Part shown: in pieces, positions 41,914-56,201 of the stretch
Position numbering within the stretch: the stretch's first letter is position 1
Layout of the letters: the number at the start of each line of letters is the position of its first letter
From: Entomoplasma ellychniae
GTDB lineage: Bacteria > Bacillota_I > Bacilli_A > Mycoplasmatales > Mycoplasmataceae
Reading direction: 5' to 3'
Length of the DNA stretch: 64,000 nucleotides
NCBI RefSeq assembly: GCF_002930155.1
Contig: NZ_PHND01000001.1
Span: forward strand, 124,001 to 188,000
Translations under genes and position numbers: made by a program
The notes under the pieces: model-generated
Database searches by the model: none
What the model was told of the DNA's origin: nothing
What the model saw: only the letters and a program-made list of their open reading frames with translations

Positions 41914-42549
41914 ATGAAAAAATTATTAACATTATTAGCAGCTGTAGGTTTAACTGCAACTGCTTCAGCTGGAGTTGTTGCATGTGACACAAAAATTAAA
42001 GTTGAAAGCATTAAAACTGCTATAGGTAGTGACATTAAGGATTTGGCTGACTTAGCTGCTGTTAATGCTGCATTAGCTGCTAAATTACAAGGCACTACAA
42101 ATGCAACTTTAAAAGGAGTTAAATCTTTATCAGCTGCTCTTAAATCAGGATCAAAAACTGATGTTCTAGTAACTCCTGTTGCCAATGATGGTTACAAATT
42201 AAGCGGACAAACTTTTGAAATAGCTGGAGCTATTAAAGCTGAAGCTGCTGTTTCTACAAAACCTGTAATTGCAGCAATTGATGCCGTGTCAATGAAAGTT
42301 GGAGAAGAAGTTAAAGAAGTTGCTGTTTCACTTACAAATCCAATTGAAGGTGAAAATATTTCAGCCGTTTCTGGTACTCCTGCTGCTGCAACTGTTGCAG
42401 TTGACGGATCAAAAATTAAAATTACACCTGTAGCTGTTGGTGAATCAACAATTACTGTTTCTTATAAAGATGCTCAAGCTGTAACTTTTAAAGTAACTGT
42501 TGCTGCTGCTGAAGGAACTGATACTGGAACTGCAAAAACTGGTGTTTAG
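41914..42549 (+). CDS. Spiralin-like surface lipoprotein
   Basis: A 211-aa lipoprotein. The signal MKKLLTLLAAVGLTATASAGVVAC ends in Cys 24. The first mature half (SIKTAIGSDIKDLADLAAVNAAL ... GYKLSGQTFEIAG) resembles the repeated unit of spiralin. The second half (VSMKVGEEVKEVAVSLTN ... GESTITVSYKDAQ) is like a bacterial Ig-like (Big2) domain. Ala/Thr/Val-rich and without Trp, as is typical of abundant spiroplasma surface proteins. AGAAGGGA SD and a strong terminator suggest high expression. Adhesion or a structural role is inferred. Confidence 0.8.
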   Translation: MKKLLTLLAAVGLTATASAGVVACDTKIKVESIKTAIGSDIKDLADLAAVNAALAAKLQGTTNATLKGVKSLSAALKSGSKTDVLVTPVANDGYKLSGQTFEIAGAIKAEAAVSTKPVIAAIDAVSMKVGEEVKEVAVSLTNPIEGENISAVSGTPAAATVAVDGSKIKITPVAVGESTITVSYKDAQAVTFKVTVAAAEGTDTGTAKTGV

Positions 42550-42573
42550 TAATTAGTTTTAATTAAATTAATC

Positions 42574-42604
42574 AAATAGAATCGCATGATTCTATTTTTT
42601 TTGT
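42574..42604 (+). terminator. Terminator of the spiralin-like gene
   Basis: Perfect 10-bp stem AAATAGAATC/GATTCTATTT with a GCAT loop and T tail. Confidence 0.9.
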
Positions 42605-42626
42605 TTAATAACACAATGAGGTATAA

Positions 42627-43181
42627 ATGATAAATTACATTAAAACTAAAATACAAAGTATAGATGAACAATATATTTATTTAGATAACAAAGAATATGG
42701 ATACTACTTTTATTATCTTTTATCAGATAAATTAAGTGAATTAGACCAAAAACAAGAATATAAGTTTTATATAAGTGAATTTAAAAATGAGTTTAGTGAT
42801 ATTCAAATAGTATTTAAGAAATTAGAAACAAGAAATTTGTTTAATAATTTAATTACTATAAAAACAGTTGGTTTTAAAACAACATTGCTGTTATTAAATA
42901 ATTTCACATTTGAAGAACTGTATCTGATTACAAAAGAATGTGATGTTGAATTATTATCATCAATTAGAAATATAGGTATATATACAGCAAGACTCATTAT
43001 TGATCAATTACAGCAATATCTTTTTGCAAATAAATTAAATAGTAAAAAAGAACAAGTACTTATAAGTCTAACAAAATTAGGTTATAAGCAAAAAGATATA
43101 TTAAAAGCTATTAATACTATTGATAATAAACTATCTATAGAACAAATGATAAGTGCTATTATGGAGTTAATAAATGAATAA
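42627..43181 (+). CDS. ruvA: Holliday junction branch-migration protein RuvA
   Basis: A 184-aa DNA-binding subunit of the RuvAB branch-migration motor. The N-terminal OB-like part is divergent (MINYIKTKIQSIDEQYIYL). Helix-hairpin-helix segments are visible (IKTVGFKTTLLLL and SSIRNIGIYTARLIIDQL). The C-terminal domain III (KEQVLISLTKLGYKQKDILKAI) contacts RuvB. Divergence is usual for mollicute RuvA. Its stop overlaps the ruvB start in ATGAATAA. Confidence 0.88.
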   Translation: MINYIKTKIQSIDEQYIYLDNKEYGYYFYYLLSDKLSELDQKQEYKFYISEFKNEFSDIQIVFKKLETRNLFNNLITIKTVGFKTTLLLLNNFTFEELYLITKECDVELLSSIRNIGIYTARLIIDQLQQYLFANKLNSKKEQVLISLTKLGYKQKDILKAINTIDNKLSIEQMISAIMELINE

Positions 43182-44133
43182 AAGTTTTAGACCAGAAAAA
43201 TGAGAAGATTTTTTAGGACAATCTTATATTATTAATAGTTTAAAAATATACACACAAGCAAGTGTAACTAATAAAAAAAGTTTAGACAACATTTTAATCA
43301 GTGGTCCTAGTGGTATGGGGAAAACTAGTTTAGCTTATTTAATAGCTAAGGTATTAAAAGTTAAAATACATATTATTAATGGGCCTAATTTAGCCAAACC
43401 TAGTGACTTAATATCAATAATAACTGCTATTAAGGAAAATGAAGTTTTGTTTATAGATGAAATACATTCTGTTAGTAAAGAAATATTAGAAGTTTTATAT
43501 CCAGTTATAGAAGATAGCAAAATATCTATTATTATTGGAAAAGACTATAATTCTAAAATAGTTGATATTAAGCTTCCAAACTTTACTATTGTTTGTGCCA
43601 CTACTCAAGTAGATAGGTTAGCTCATCCTTTTATAAATAGATTTGCTATTTATTTTCAACTTAGCGACTATACAAAGCAAGAACTTAGTCAAATAGTTAA
43701 AATGACTGCTGAAAAGTTAAATATTGATATTTCTTATGAGTCTCAATTGATTATTGCTAATCATTGTAGAAACACACCAAGAATAATCATTAATCTTATT
43801 AAAAGGATTAATGATTATTATACAACTAATCAGATTAATGATTTTAGTCCAAAAAGTATTTATTATGTATTTCGTCAAATGCAAATATATGAATTTGGTT
43901 TATATGAAAAAGATTTTGAATACTTAAAAAAACTTAAAGAGCATAAATGTCTCGGGGTTGATTATATTGGACAAATGATAAATGTTCCAAGTGCTACTAT
44001 TATCAATAACATAGAACCAATTTTGATTAAAGAAAAATTAATAACCAGAACTATTAAAGGAAGGATCTTAACAAATAAAGGAATAGAGTATTTAAATAAA
44101 AATATTTTATTAAAAAATACATTAAATCAATAG
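43174..44133 (+). CDS. ruvB: Holliday junction helicase RuvB
   Basis: A 319-aa AAA+ motor. SFRPEKWEDFLGQ at the start (with a UGA Trp), Walker A GPSGMGKTS, Walker B LFIDEIHSV, sensor I CATTQ and the C-terminal winged helix (LGVDYIGQMINVP) match RuvB. The typical R-finger region (HPFINRFAI) is present. Coupled to ruvA by an 8-nt overlap. thyA follows after 51 nt. Confidence 0.95.
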
Positions 44134-44184
44134 CTTTAATATTATATAATTTCATTATGATTTTTGCTGAAGGGATTTATAAAT

Positions 44185-45051
44185 ATGAAACAGTATTTAA
44201 ATTTAATTAATGAAGTTTTGACTGATGGTGAAAGACGTGAAGATAGAACAAGAACAGGTACTATATCAAAATTTGGTGTTCAACAAAGATATGATTTAAG
44301 AAATGGATTTCCTTTATTAACAACTAAAAAAGTTTTTTATAAAGCAATTTTTCATGAAATATTATGATTTATTAAAGGGGATACAAATATCAAATATTTA
44401 GTTGACAACGATGTCAAGATTTGAAATGAGTGACCTTATAAAAATTTTAAAGAATCAATTGATTATAAAGGCGAAACTTTACAAGAATTTGTAAACAAGA
44501 TAAAAGAAGATCAAAATTTTGCTGATCAATATGGTGATTTGGGTCCTGTATATGGAAAACAATGAAGAAACTTTTTTGGAATTGATCAATTTAAATTGCT
44601 AATAGAAGGGATTAAAAATAATCCTTATTCAAGAAGACATATAGTGAGTGCTTGAAATCCAGCTGAAGTTGGTGACATGTTATTACCACCTTGTCATTCA
44701 ATGTGACAAGTTTATGTATCTAAAGATGGATGATTAGATTTACAACTTTACCAAAGAAGTGGTGATATATTTTTAGGGGTCCCATTCAATATAGCTTCTT
44801 ATGCTTTATTAATGGTATTGATTGCAAAAGAATGTAATTTAAAACCAAGGTTTCTTATCCACACTATTGGGGATGCACATATTTATTTAAATCACATGGA
44901 TCAAATTGAAATACAATTGAAAAGAGAAGTTATGCCCTTATGTCAAATAAAAATTAATTCAAATAAATCAATTTATGATATTAGCTTTGAAGACATTGAA
45001 GTTATTAATTATAAATCTCATGGTAAGTTAATAGGAGAAGTTGCTGTTTAA
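44185..45051 (+). CDS. thyA: Thymidylate synthase
   Basis: A 288-aa enzyme converting dUMP to dTMP with methylene-tetrahydrofolate. Features are [17 protein letters not shown] at the N-terminus, the catalytic Cys in [13 protein letters not shown] (about 150) and the dUMP-binding [17 protein letters not shown]. Many Trp are UGA. I chose the ATG at 44185, following GAAGGGAT, over an in-frame upstream start. Confidence 0.97.
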
Positions 45052-45079
45052 AATAGTAACTTTTTTAATATTTAAATTT

Positions 45080-45106
45080 TTAGCACTCTACTATTGACTT
45101 TGCTAA
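45080..45106 (+). promoter_or_regulatory. CIRCE operator (HrcA site) before clpB
   Basis: The left half TTAGCACTC is perfect; after a 9-nt spacer the right half CTTTGCTAA matches 6 of 9 bases of GAGTGCTAA. It overlaps a TTGACT -35-like box, so HrcA binding would block transcription of clpB. Confidence 0.8.
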
Positions 45107-45167
45107 TTTTATGTATTAAGATATTGATAAGTCGAAATGGCTTTAAAAAATAAAGGAGATTTATTTT

Positions 45168-47300
45168 ATGGAATTAAAACAAAAAGATGACAATAGTGAT
45201 GCTTTACAAAAGTACACAAGAGATCTAACAGCAATTGCTAAAGAAGGAAAAATTGATCCTATAATTGGTAGAGAAGATGAAATTATGAGAGTTATTCGCA
45301 TTCTTTCAAGAAAAACAAAGAATAATCCCGTATTAATTGGTGAACCTGGAGTTGGAAAAACTGCTGTTGTAGAAGGTTTAGCCCAAAGAATTGTTAAAGG
45401 TGATGTCCCATCAATTCTTAAAAATAAAAGAATTTTAGAACTTGATATGGGAAGTTTAATGGCCGGTGCTATGTATCTTGGTGATTATGAAGCAAGAGTA
45501 AAAGCTATAGTTAATGAAATTAACAAAACAAGTGGTGAAATAATTTTATTCATTGATGAGCTTCATTTAATTGTTGGAGCTGGTAAAACTGGTAATGGTG
45601 GCGGAATGGATGTTTCTAACTTATTAAAACCAGCATTAGCAAGAGGAGAATTAAAAGCAATTGGTGCCACCACTTTAAAAGAATATAGGGAGTACATTGA
45701 AAAAGATTCAGCTTTAGAAAGAAGATTTCAAAGATTTTTGGTTGAAGAACCAACAATTGATGAAACAATATCAATTTTAAGAGGTTTAAAGGAAAGGTTC
45801 GAAACTTATCATGGGGTGAGAATACATGATAATGCAATAGTTACTGCAGCGCGTTTGTCTTCAAGATATATTAATGATCGATTTTTACCAGATAAAGCAA
45901 TAGATTTAATTGATGAAGCTGCATCAACAATTAAAACTGAATTATCGAGTGTGCCAAGTGAACTTGATCAAATTAATCGGAAAGTGATTCAATTAGAAAT
46001 TGAAAAAAGCGCTTTATCAAAAGAAAAAGATGATAAGTCAAAACAAAGACTTGAAGAAGCTGTTGATGAATTGAATAATTTAAAAGAAAGCCAATCAATA
46101 TTATCTGCTGAATGAGAAAAACAAAAAGCTTCATTGCAAAATGCTAATAATGTTAAAACAACAATTGAAAGTTTAAAAAAAGAACTCGATTATGTTCAAG
46201 CAAATGGTGATTATAAAAGAGCTGGTGAAATTCAGTATTCATTATTACCAAGTTTAGAAAAACAGTTAGTTGAAATTGAAAATGTAAAAACTAACGGACT
46301 AGTTAGTGAAGAGGTAACTGAAAAAGATATTGCTGAAATTGTTGGTAAATGAACTGGTATCCCTGTTGATAAATTAATTGAAACTGAAAAAATAAAATTA
46401 TTAAGTTTAGAAAAAGAATTAGAAAAAACAGTTAAAGGGCAAAATGAAGCACTAAAACTTGTAAGCGAAGCAATACTTAGAAGTAGGAGCGGAATTAAAG
46501 ATCCAAATAAACCTATTGGTTCATTTCTGTTCTTAGGACCAACTGGAGTTGGAAAAACTGAAGTTGCAAGAAGTTTAGCCAATATATTATTTAACTCACC
46601 TAAAAAAATGATAAGAATCGATATGAGTGAGTATATGGAAAAACAAAGTGTTTCAAAATTAATTGGAGCTCCTCCTGGATATGTTGGTTATGAAGAAGGT
46701 GGAAGATTAACTGAGGCTGTTAGAAGAAATCCTTATTCAATAGTTTTATTTGATGAAGTTGAAAAAGCACACCCGGATGTATTTAATGTTTTATTACAAG
46801 TTTTAGATGAAGGGCGCATAACTGATTCATTAGGGAAATTAGTTGATTTTAAAAATACAATTATTATTTTAACTTCTAACTTAACAAGTAATATAATACA
46901 ACAAGGATTAGAACCAAAAGAATTAAGTATACAAATAAATCAAGAATTAAATAATTTCTTTAAACCTGAGTTTTTAAATAGAATAGACAACATTGTTACA
47001 TTTAATACTTTAAGTGTTAGCGATATTAAAAAGATAGTAATTAAAGAATTGAATACATTATCAAATCGCTTAGAGGTAGACAAAGATATATTTATAAATT
47101 TTAGTAATGATGCAGTTGAAAAAATAGTAAAAGAATCTTATGATGTCCACTATGGTGCTAGGCCAATTAAAAGATATATTGAAAAACACATTGAAACTTT
47201 AATTGCCCAAAATATAATTAATGACCATATAAAAATAAATGTTAAATATACAATAAGTATTCAAGATAACATTTTCACTTTAGATACAATATTTAATTAA
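45168..47300 (+). CDS. clpB: ATP-dependent disaggregase ClpB (lacking N-domain)
   Basis: A 710-aa protein, shorter than the usual 860 because the N-terminal substrate domain is missing. It starts directly with [27 protein letters not shown]1 has GEPGVGKTA, a middle coiled coil follows (about 290-400), and NBD2 has GPTGVGKTE and [13 protein letters not shown]. Works with DnaK/DnaJ/GrpE to resolubilise aggregated proteins. A CIRCE operator precedes it; AAAGGAG SD. The short form is usual in mycoplasmas. Confidence 0.96.
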
Positions 47301-47313
47301 TTTTTTAAAAAAA

Positions 47314-47340
47314 ATAGCAATTAAGACATTAGAGTGCTAA
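47314..47340 (+). promoter_or_regulatory. CIRCE operator before hrcA
   Basis: The right half GAGTGCTAA is perfect; the left half ATAGCAATT matches 6 of 9 bases of TTAGCACTC, with a 9-nt spacer. It implies autoregulation of the hrcA-grpE-dnaK operon. Confidence 0.75.
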
Positions 47341-47361
47341 AATATATAAAAGGGTGGGAAA

Positions 47362-48393
47362 ATGTTGAAACAAAGGCAAGCAGAAATATTAAAAATTATT
47401 GTTTCAGAATATATTAAAACCAATCAACCAATTGGTTCTAAAACAATTCAAGAATTAATAACTATAAGTGTTTCAAGTGCTACTATTAGAAATGAATCAG
47501 CCGCATTAGAAGAAACTGGTTTTTTAGAAAAAGAACATACTTCTTCTGGAAGGGTGCCTTCTACAAAGGGTTATAGATATTATGTAGATAACTTGATGAC
47601 ATTTGATACAGAAGACAAAACGTTAAGAGAAAAACTTAAAGCAATTATTTATTCAAGAAAATCTAACATTGATGAAGTTTTAGAAGAAGCTGCAAAGATT
47701 ATTAGTGAGATCACTAAAATGAGTGCAGTTGTTGTCACAAATCAAAATAATCAAAAACTTTTAGCTGTTAAAAAAATGGATTTGATTCCTTTAAGCAAAA
47801 CTTTAGCATTAGTAACTTTTGTATTATCAGATGGTAACATTCAAACTGAAACTTTTAACCTTTCTAATGTAAGTATTGATGATTTAAAAATAGCTATTAA
47901 AATATTTTCAGATTGTTTAATAGATACACCTTTAAATGAAATTGAAAACAATATAGAAAACTTAAAAGAAATTTTAGCTCAGAGCATAAATAACTATGAG
48001 TACATTCTTCAAACATTTATTGGCACTATATTAGAAAAACAAAATGCAAAAAAAGAAATTGTTGGTATAAAAAATATGTTAGAAAACCCAGAGTTTAATG
48101 ACACTAATAAATTAAAAAAAGTTATAAGTTTGATGGAGGGTATGTCTTCTTTTGATTGATTTGATGCAAATTATTCTGCAAGCCAAAAACAAAATATCAT
48201 AACTACTAAAATAGGTGAAGAGATTTCTGAAGAACTGTCTGATCTAACGATATTAGAAACTACATTTCAAACTAAACAAGGGTCTACAACATTATCTTTA
48301 GTTGGGCCGAAAAGAATTGATTATTCACAAGCAAATCAGTTAATAAAATTATTTACAGAATTTATAAACTCAAAAGGAGAAGAAAATGGATAA
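47362..48393 (+). CDS. hrcA: Heat-inducible transcription repressor HrcA
   Basis: A 343-aa repressor. The N-terminal winged helix (KQRQAEILKIIVSEYIKTNQ, SSATIRNESAALEETGFL) and the following HTSSGRVPSTKGYRYYVD are typical. The C-terminal effector domain reads through a UGA Trp. It binds the CIRCE elements at 45080 and 47314, with GroEL (or its substitute) as usual modulator. AAAGGGTGGG SD. Overlaps grpE by 8 nt (ATGGATAA). Confidence 0.95.
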
Positions 48394-48996
48394 AGATAAA
48401 AAAGATATTCAAGATGTTGTTGATAAAATAGTTGATGAAGCTGTAAAAGCAAAAACAACAATTGAAGATGGTGCAGAAACTATTTTAGAGAATGTTGCAA
48501 ATATAAAAGTCAAATCAAATGATAAAAAACACAAATTAGAAATAAAAGAATTAAAAGATAAAATCCTAAAGCTCGAAGAAGAAATTTACTTTCAAAAAGG
48601 TTTAAGAAATGCTGATATAGCTAATTTAACTAAAAAAAGAAATGAACAAGAATCTATTATTAGAAAATATGGTTCAGCAAATTTAGCAGAAGATTTGATT
48701 AAGCCTTTTGACTTATTAAAAAAAGTTGTCGAAGCACCAAATGATAATCCTGAAGTTAAAAATTATCTAGCAGGATTTAATATGGTTATTAATCAAATTC
48801 AAAATGCATTTGAAAATAATGGAATTAAAGCGATGGGAGTAAAACCTGGAGATGAGTTTAATTCTAATATACATGAAGCAAATGAGTCAGTTGAATCAGC
48901 AGAGTTTGATTCAAATAAAGTTGTTAGTGTGATTAGTGATGGTTATATGATCCATGATCGCGTATTGGTTCATGCAATAGTAAAGGTGAGTGCATA

Positions 48997-48997
<1 letters not shown>
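48386..48997 (+). CDS. grpE: Nucleotide exchange factor GrpE
   Basis: A 203-aa co-chaperone that releases ADP from DnaK. A long N-terminal coiled coil (LKDKILKLEEEIYFQKGLRNADIAN) precedes the beta domain (FDSNKVVSVISDGYMIHDRVLVHAIVKVS). Starts within the hrcA end; ends TAATG with the next start codon. Confidence 0.95.
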
Positions 48998-51052
<2,055 letters not shown>

Positions 51053-51056
51053 TTAA

Positions 51057-51089
51057 AAAACTAAACTAACTTTGGTTAGTTTAGTTTTT
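51057..51089 (+). terminator. Terminator between dnaK and dnaJ
   Basis: CTAAACTAAC/GTTAGTTTAG, extended by A/T pairs, followed by TTTTTA. It should reduce dnaJ expression relative to dnaK. Confidence 0.85.
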
Positions 51090-51101
51090 AGAAGGGAAAG
51101 C

Positions 51102-52217
51102 ATGGCTAAAAAAGATTATTATGAAGTTTTGCAAGTAAGTAAAAACTCAGATGAAAAAGAAATTAAATCAGCATATCGTAAACTTGCAAAACAATATCAC
51201 CCAGATGTTAATAAACAATCAAATGCTGAAGAAAAGTTTAAAGAAATAAATGAAGCAGCAAGTGTTTTATTAGATAGTAATAAAAGAGCGCAATATGATC
51301 AATATGGTCATGCTGCTTTTGAAAATAATGGCTTTGGTGGTGGTCAAGGTTTTAACGGTTTTAGTGATTTCTTTTCAAATATGGGTGGAATGGATTTTGG
51401 TGACATATTTTCTGATATGTTTGGTGGAGCAAAACAATCACGCTCAAAATCAAGAAATTCACAGGGGCAAAGTATTGAAATTGAAGTAACACTGACAATG
51501 AAAGAATTAGTTTTCGGAGTTAAGAAAAGTGTTAAATTAAATTTATTAAGAAATTGCGGAAAATGTAAAGGTGTTGGTTCAGAAAATCCAAATGACGTTC
51601 ATATATGTAAAAAATGTAATGGAGTTGGGCAAATCATTGTTAATAGGCAAATGGGACCTTTGCAATTTCAAAATCAACAAACATGTGATGAATGTAGAGG
51701 GACTGGTAAAAAAATATCAAACCCATGTAAGCAGTGTCATGGTAAAGGGATTCAAAAAGTTGTTGAAAATGTTGAGCTGCCATTACCTCATGGATTAAGA
51801 CCTGGTCAACAAATGATTATGAGAGATGCAGGACATGCTTCACATGAAGGTGGACAAAATGGTGATCTTTATATTCATATTGCTGTAGCAAATTCTAAAG
51901 TATTCGAATTTACAAGTTCGAGTGATTTAATTATGCATTATAATGTTTCATTTATTGATGCTATTTTAGGAAATGAAATTATTATTGATACATTAGATGG
52001 CCCAGTTAAATTAAAAATTCCTAAGGGAATAAATAGTGGTGAAGTCATTAAAGTACACAATAAAGGTTTATATAAAAATCAAAGTTCTGATAAACGTGGT
52101 GATTTAATTCTTAAAATAAAAATTGCTGTACCAACTTCAATATCAAAAGATGAGAGAAAACTTTTAGAAGAAGTTGAAAAGTTATCTGATTTTAAACCAA
52201 AAAATATTTTAGATTAA
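51102..52217 (+). CDS. dnaJ: Chaperone protein DnaJ
   Basis: A 371-aa type I J-protein. J-domain (residues 1-70, HPDVN), Gly/Phe-rich linker ([10 protein letters not shown]), four zinc repeats [24 protein letters not shown] and CKQCHGKG, then the C-terminal substrate domains. Stimulates the DnaK ATPase. I chose the ATG at 51102 ([13 protein letters not shown]), after GAAGGGA. Confidence 0.97.
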   Translation: MAKKDYYEVLQVSKNSDEKEIKSAYRKLAKQYHPDVNKQSNAEEKFKEINEAASVLLDSNKRAQYDQYGHAAFENNGFGGGQGFNGFSDFFSNMGGMDFGDIFSDMFGGAKQSRSKSRNSQGQSIEIEVTLTMKELVFGVKKSVKLNLLRNCGKCKGVGSENPNDVHICKKCNGVGQIIVNRQMGPLQFQNQQTCDECRGTGKKISNPCKQCHGKGIQKVVENVELPLPHGLRPGQQMIMRDAGHASHEGGQNGDLYIHIAVANSKVFEFTSSSDLIMHYNVSFIDAILGNEIIIDTLDGPVKLKIPKGINSGEVIKVHNKGLYKNQSSDKRGDLILKIKIAVPTSISKDERKLLEEVEKLSDFKPKNILD

Positions 52218-52250
52218 AGTGTTAAAATATAATTACTCTATATAGAGTAA

Positions 52251-53408
<1,158 letters not shown>

Positions 53409-53445
53409 TAAATATAAGATAGTTAAAATAGAAGGACTTTAAGAT

Positions 53446-54063
53446 ATGGGTGGAAGTGCAGGACTGATAGTCCTATTAATAATGATTATAGTTGTTATTG
53501 CATTTGTTGTTATTACAACTATTACTGGAAGAAAAGCTGCTAAGAAAGAAAAAGCACAAAGATATAAAGCTGTTAGAGATGAAATTAAGACTTTTATCGC
53601 AAAAACAGAAAACAAAAAAAACATTAGAGTAGAATTTACAAAGGTTTTTGCAAGAAAAGGTCCAGAATACAAATATCGTGATGTATTTGATGTAATTATA
53701 GAGTTAATTGAACCAAAAACTCAAAAGTTAATTGAAAAAAGAGCATATGAGGTTGAAGGTATTACTCAAAAAGTTGACAAAAAAACTTACACAACAAGCT
53801 GAATTGTTAATAATAAATTAGATTTGCAAGCAACCGAACAAAGAGTTGCTATTGGGCAAAAAGAAATTAAACTATCTAAAGATGAAATTAAAGCAATGAA
53901 AACAGCAGATCGTCTTAAAGAACGTGAATTAGCTAAGTATGAAAAAGATGAAATTAAAAAAATTAGAGAAACACAAAAACACCATAAAAAAGATCAACCA
54001 ATTATCAAAACCACTGAAAACAAGCAAAAATTTGTACCCGTTAGAGCAAGAAGGGATAAGTAG
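53446..54063 (+). CDS. Single-pass membrane protein with basic tail
   Basis: A 205-aa protein. One transmembrane segment at about 6-27 (LIVLLIMIIVVIAFVVITTI) precedes a small folded region (VEFTKVFARKGPEYKYRDVFD) and a Lys/Glu-rich helical tail ending RARRDK. Not recognised. A short stem AAGTAG/CTACTT with a T tail overlaps its stop codon and probably terminates it. Confidence 0.65.
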
Positions 54064-54090
54064 ATTAAAACCTACTTTTTTTATTTTTTA
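54058..54090 (+). terminator. Terminator after the basic-tail membrane protein
   Basis: AAGTAG/CTACTT with a TTTTTTA tail, overlapping the stop codon. Confidence 0.6.
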
Positions 54091-54143
54091 AGAGTATAAT
54101 TATTATTAAATATTAACAAAGCATTAATAATTTTAAGGAGCAA

Positions 54144-56084
54144 ATGATGATAAAAAAATCAAAAAAAGCATCAGATAATACAATCATTTCAAAAACTGAA
54201 TTAGAAAGAATTCAATTAGAAATTGATAATGAAAAAGAACAAGCAAAAATAAACAAAACTATTAATAAAGAAGATAGTTTTTCATCTTTGGTTAAAAGAT
54301 ATTTTAAAAAAGAATGAAGATTGGGAATCGTTATAGTTATGTTAGCTATAATTTCGGTTGGTTGTTCAGTTATGATACCGTTGCTAACAAGACAAATGAC
54401 AATAGATATTTCGATCAAAAATGCTATTGCTAACAATGCTGAAGCTAGTCAAATTTCATTACTTGAAAAAGAATGATGAGGTTTTTCATGAGACCATATT
54501 CTTTATATTGCTTTAAGCGTTGTTGGTTTTAGTTCAATAGCTCAATTTTTTAGTAATTACTTTTCATTTATTTTCTCAAAAAGAGTTGAAATAGATTTAA
54601 GAAACAAAACTTTAGAAGCTTTAGTAAGACAAGACATATCATATTACTCAGATAAACAAATTGGTGAAATTATTACAGGTGTTATATCTGATACTCAAAT
54701 AGTGGGCGACCAATTAGCACAAGTGCCAGTCACATTATTTACAGCTTTTTTAACTATAGTTGGTGCTTCTGCAATGATGCTTTATTTTGAATGAACATTA
54801 GCAACATCTGTTTTAGTAACTTTTGTAGTTGTTTTAATGATTTTATTAGTTATGTTCGGTTTTATGAAAAATTCAATATCAAGAGTAAGAAAAGTACTAA
54901 CAACTATAAATGGCAAGGTTACTGATAGAATTTCAAATATTAGATTAATTAAAGCTTCTGGAACAGAAAATTATGAAAAAGAATTTTTTCAAAAAAAACA
55001 CAAAGGATATTATGAGCAAATCACTAAATTAGCAAAAGTACAATCTTCTGCGATTACTGTATTATTTTCAGGGATATCATTAATTCAATTTGTAGCTATT
55101 GCAACTGCTATGATTAAATATGGTAGTACACCTGGTCCAGAATCAACATTGTTCTTTTCAACTGTTTTCGCTTCGTTTTCGTTAGCTCAAGGAATAATGG
55201 TGGGTCCTTTATTTCAAGTTGTTATGTCTGCAGTAGGAGTTGCATCAGCATCTGTTTCAGCCCAAAGAATTGCTACAACAGTTAATGCTAAATCAATAAT
55301 GGACCCTCATTATAATGATGGAATTATTGTAAAAAATGTTGATGGTGATATTCATTTTAAGAAAGTAAGTTTTGCATATCCTGAAAAACCTGAAAAACAA
55401 ATATTGCCTGAATTTGATTTCACTTTTAAAAAAGGTAAATCATATGCTTTTGTTGGAGAAACTGGATCTGGTAAATCAACAATTTCTAGATTATTATTAA
55501 GATTTTATGACCCAACAACTGGTGATGTTTTAATTAATGGTAATACTAATTTAAAAGATGTAAACTTGTCAAGTTATTTAGATAATGTTGGTTATGTTGA
55601 ACAAGACCCACAAATTTTATATGGTGATATTTATGAAAATGTTAAATATGGTAGATTTAATGCCTCAGATAAACAAGTTGTTGAAGCTTGTAAAAAAGCA
55701 GAACTAGATGAGTTAATTATGTCGTGACCTGATGGATATAAAACGATTTTAGGTGAACGTGGATTTATGTTATCTGGTGGTCAAAAACAAAGATTGATTA
55801 TTGCTAGAATGTTTTTAAAAGATCCTCAACTATTAATTCTTGACGAGGCAACTTCAGCACTAGATAATATTGTTGAAAAAGAAATTCAAGAAAAATTAGA
55901 AGCTTTAATGGTTGGAAGAACAACTGTATCAATTGCACATAGGCTATCAACTATTAAAAATTCAGACCAAATAATTGTTTTAGGAAAAGATGGAAAAGGA
56001 ATAGTTCAAATAGGAACATTTGATGAACTTAAAACTAAAAAAGGTCATTTTAAAGAATTATACGAAGCCGGATTAATGGACTAA
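54144..56084 (+). CDS. ABC exporter, fused permease and ATPase
   Basis: A 646-aa half-transporter. A cytoplasmic N-terminal stretch of about 60 residues precedes six helices and an NBD with Walker A GETGSGKST (about 445), signature LSGGQKQR and Walker B LLILDEATSALD. The layout is that of MsbA/MdlB-type exporters. No C39 peptidase domain is present at the N-terminus, so it is not the processing exporter of the GG-leader peptide. Two adjacent ATG codons (54144, 54147) follow AAGGAG. Substrate unknown. Confidence 0.92.
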
Positions 56085-56201
56085 AAACTTAAGTTTTTAA
56101 CTTGATTTTTTTTGTGATGTAATATGATTGCATACTTTAGTTCTTATTAAAAAAATAACTTTTGCTTGCAAAATATTTTTACAAAAAAGGAAAATAAATA
56201 A

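Noticed and set aside
41880-42185. 101-codon minus-strand frame
   Set aside because: Antisense shadow of the Ala-rich spiralin-like lipoprotein.
54144-54330. N-terminus of the ABC exporter as a C39 peptidase for the GG-leader peptide
   Set aside because: The region is a short charged helix without the Cys/His motifs of C39 domains.
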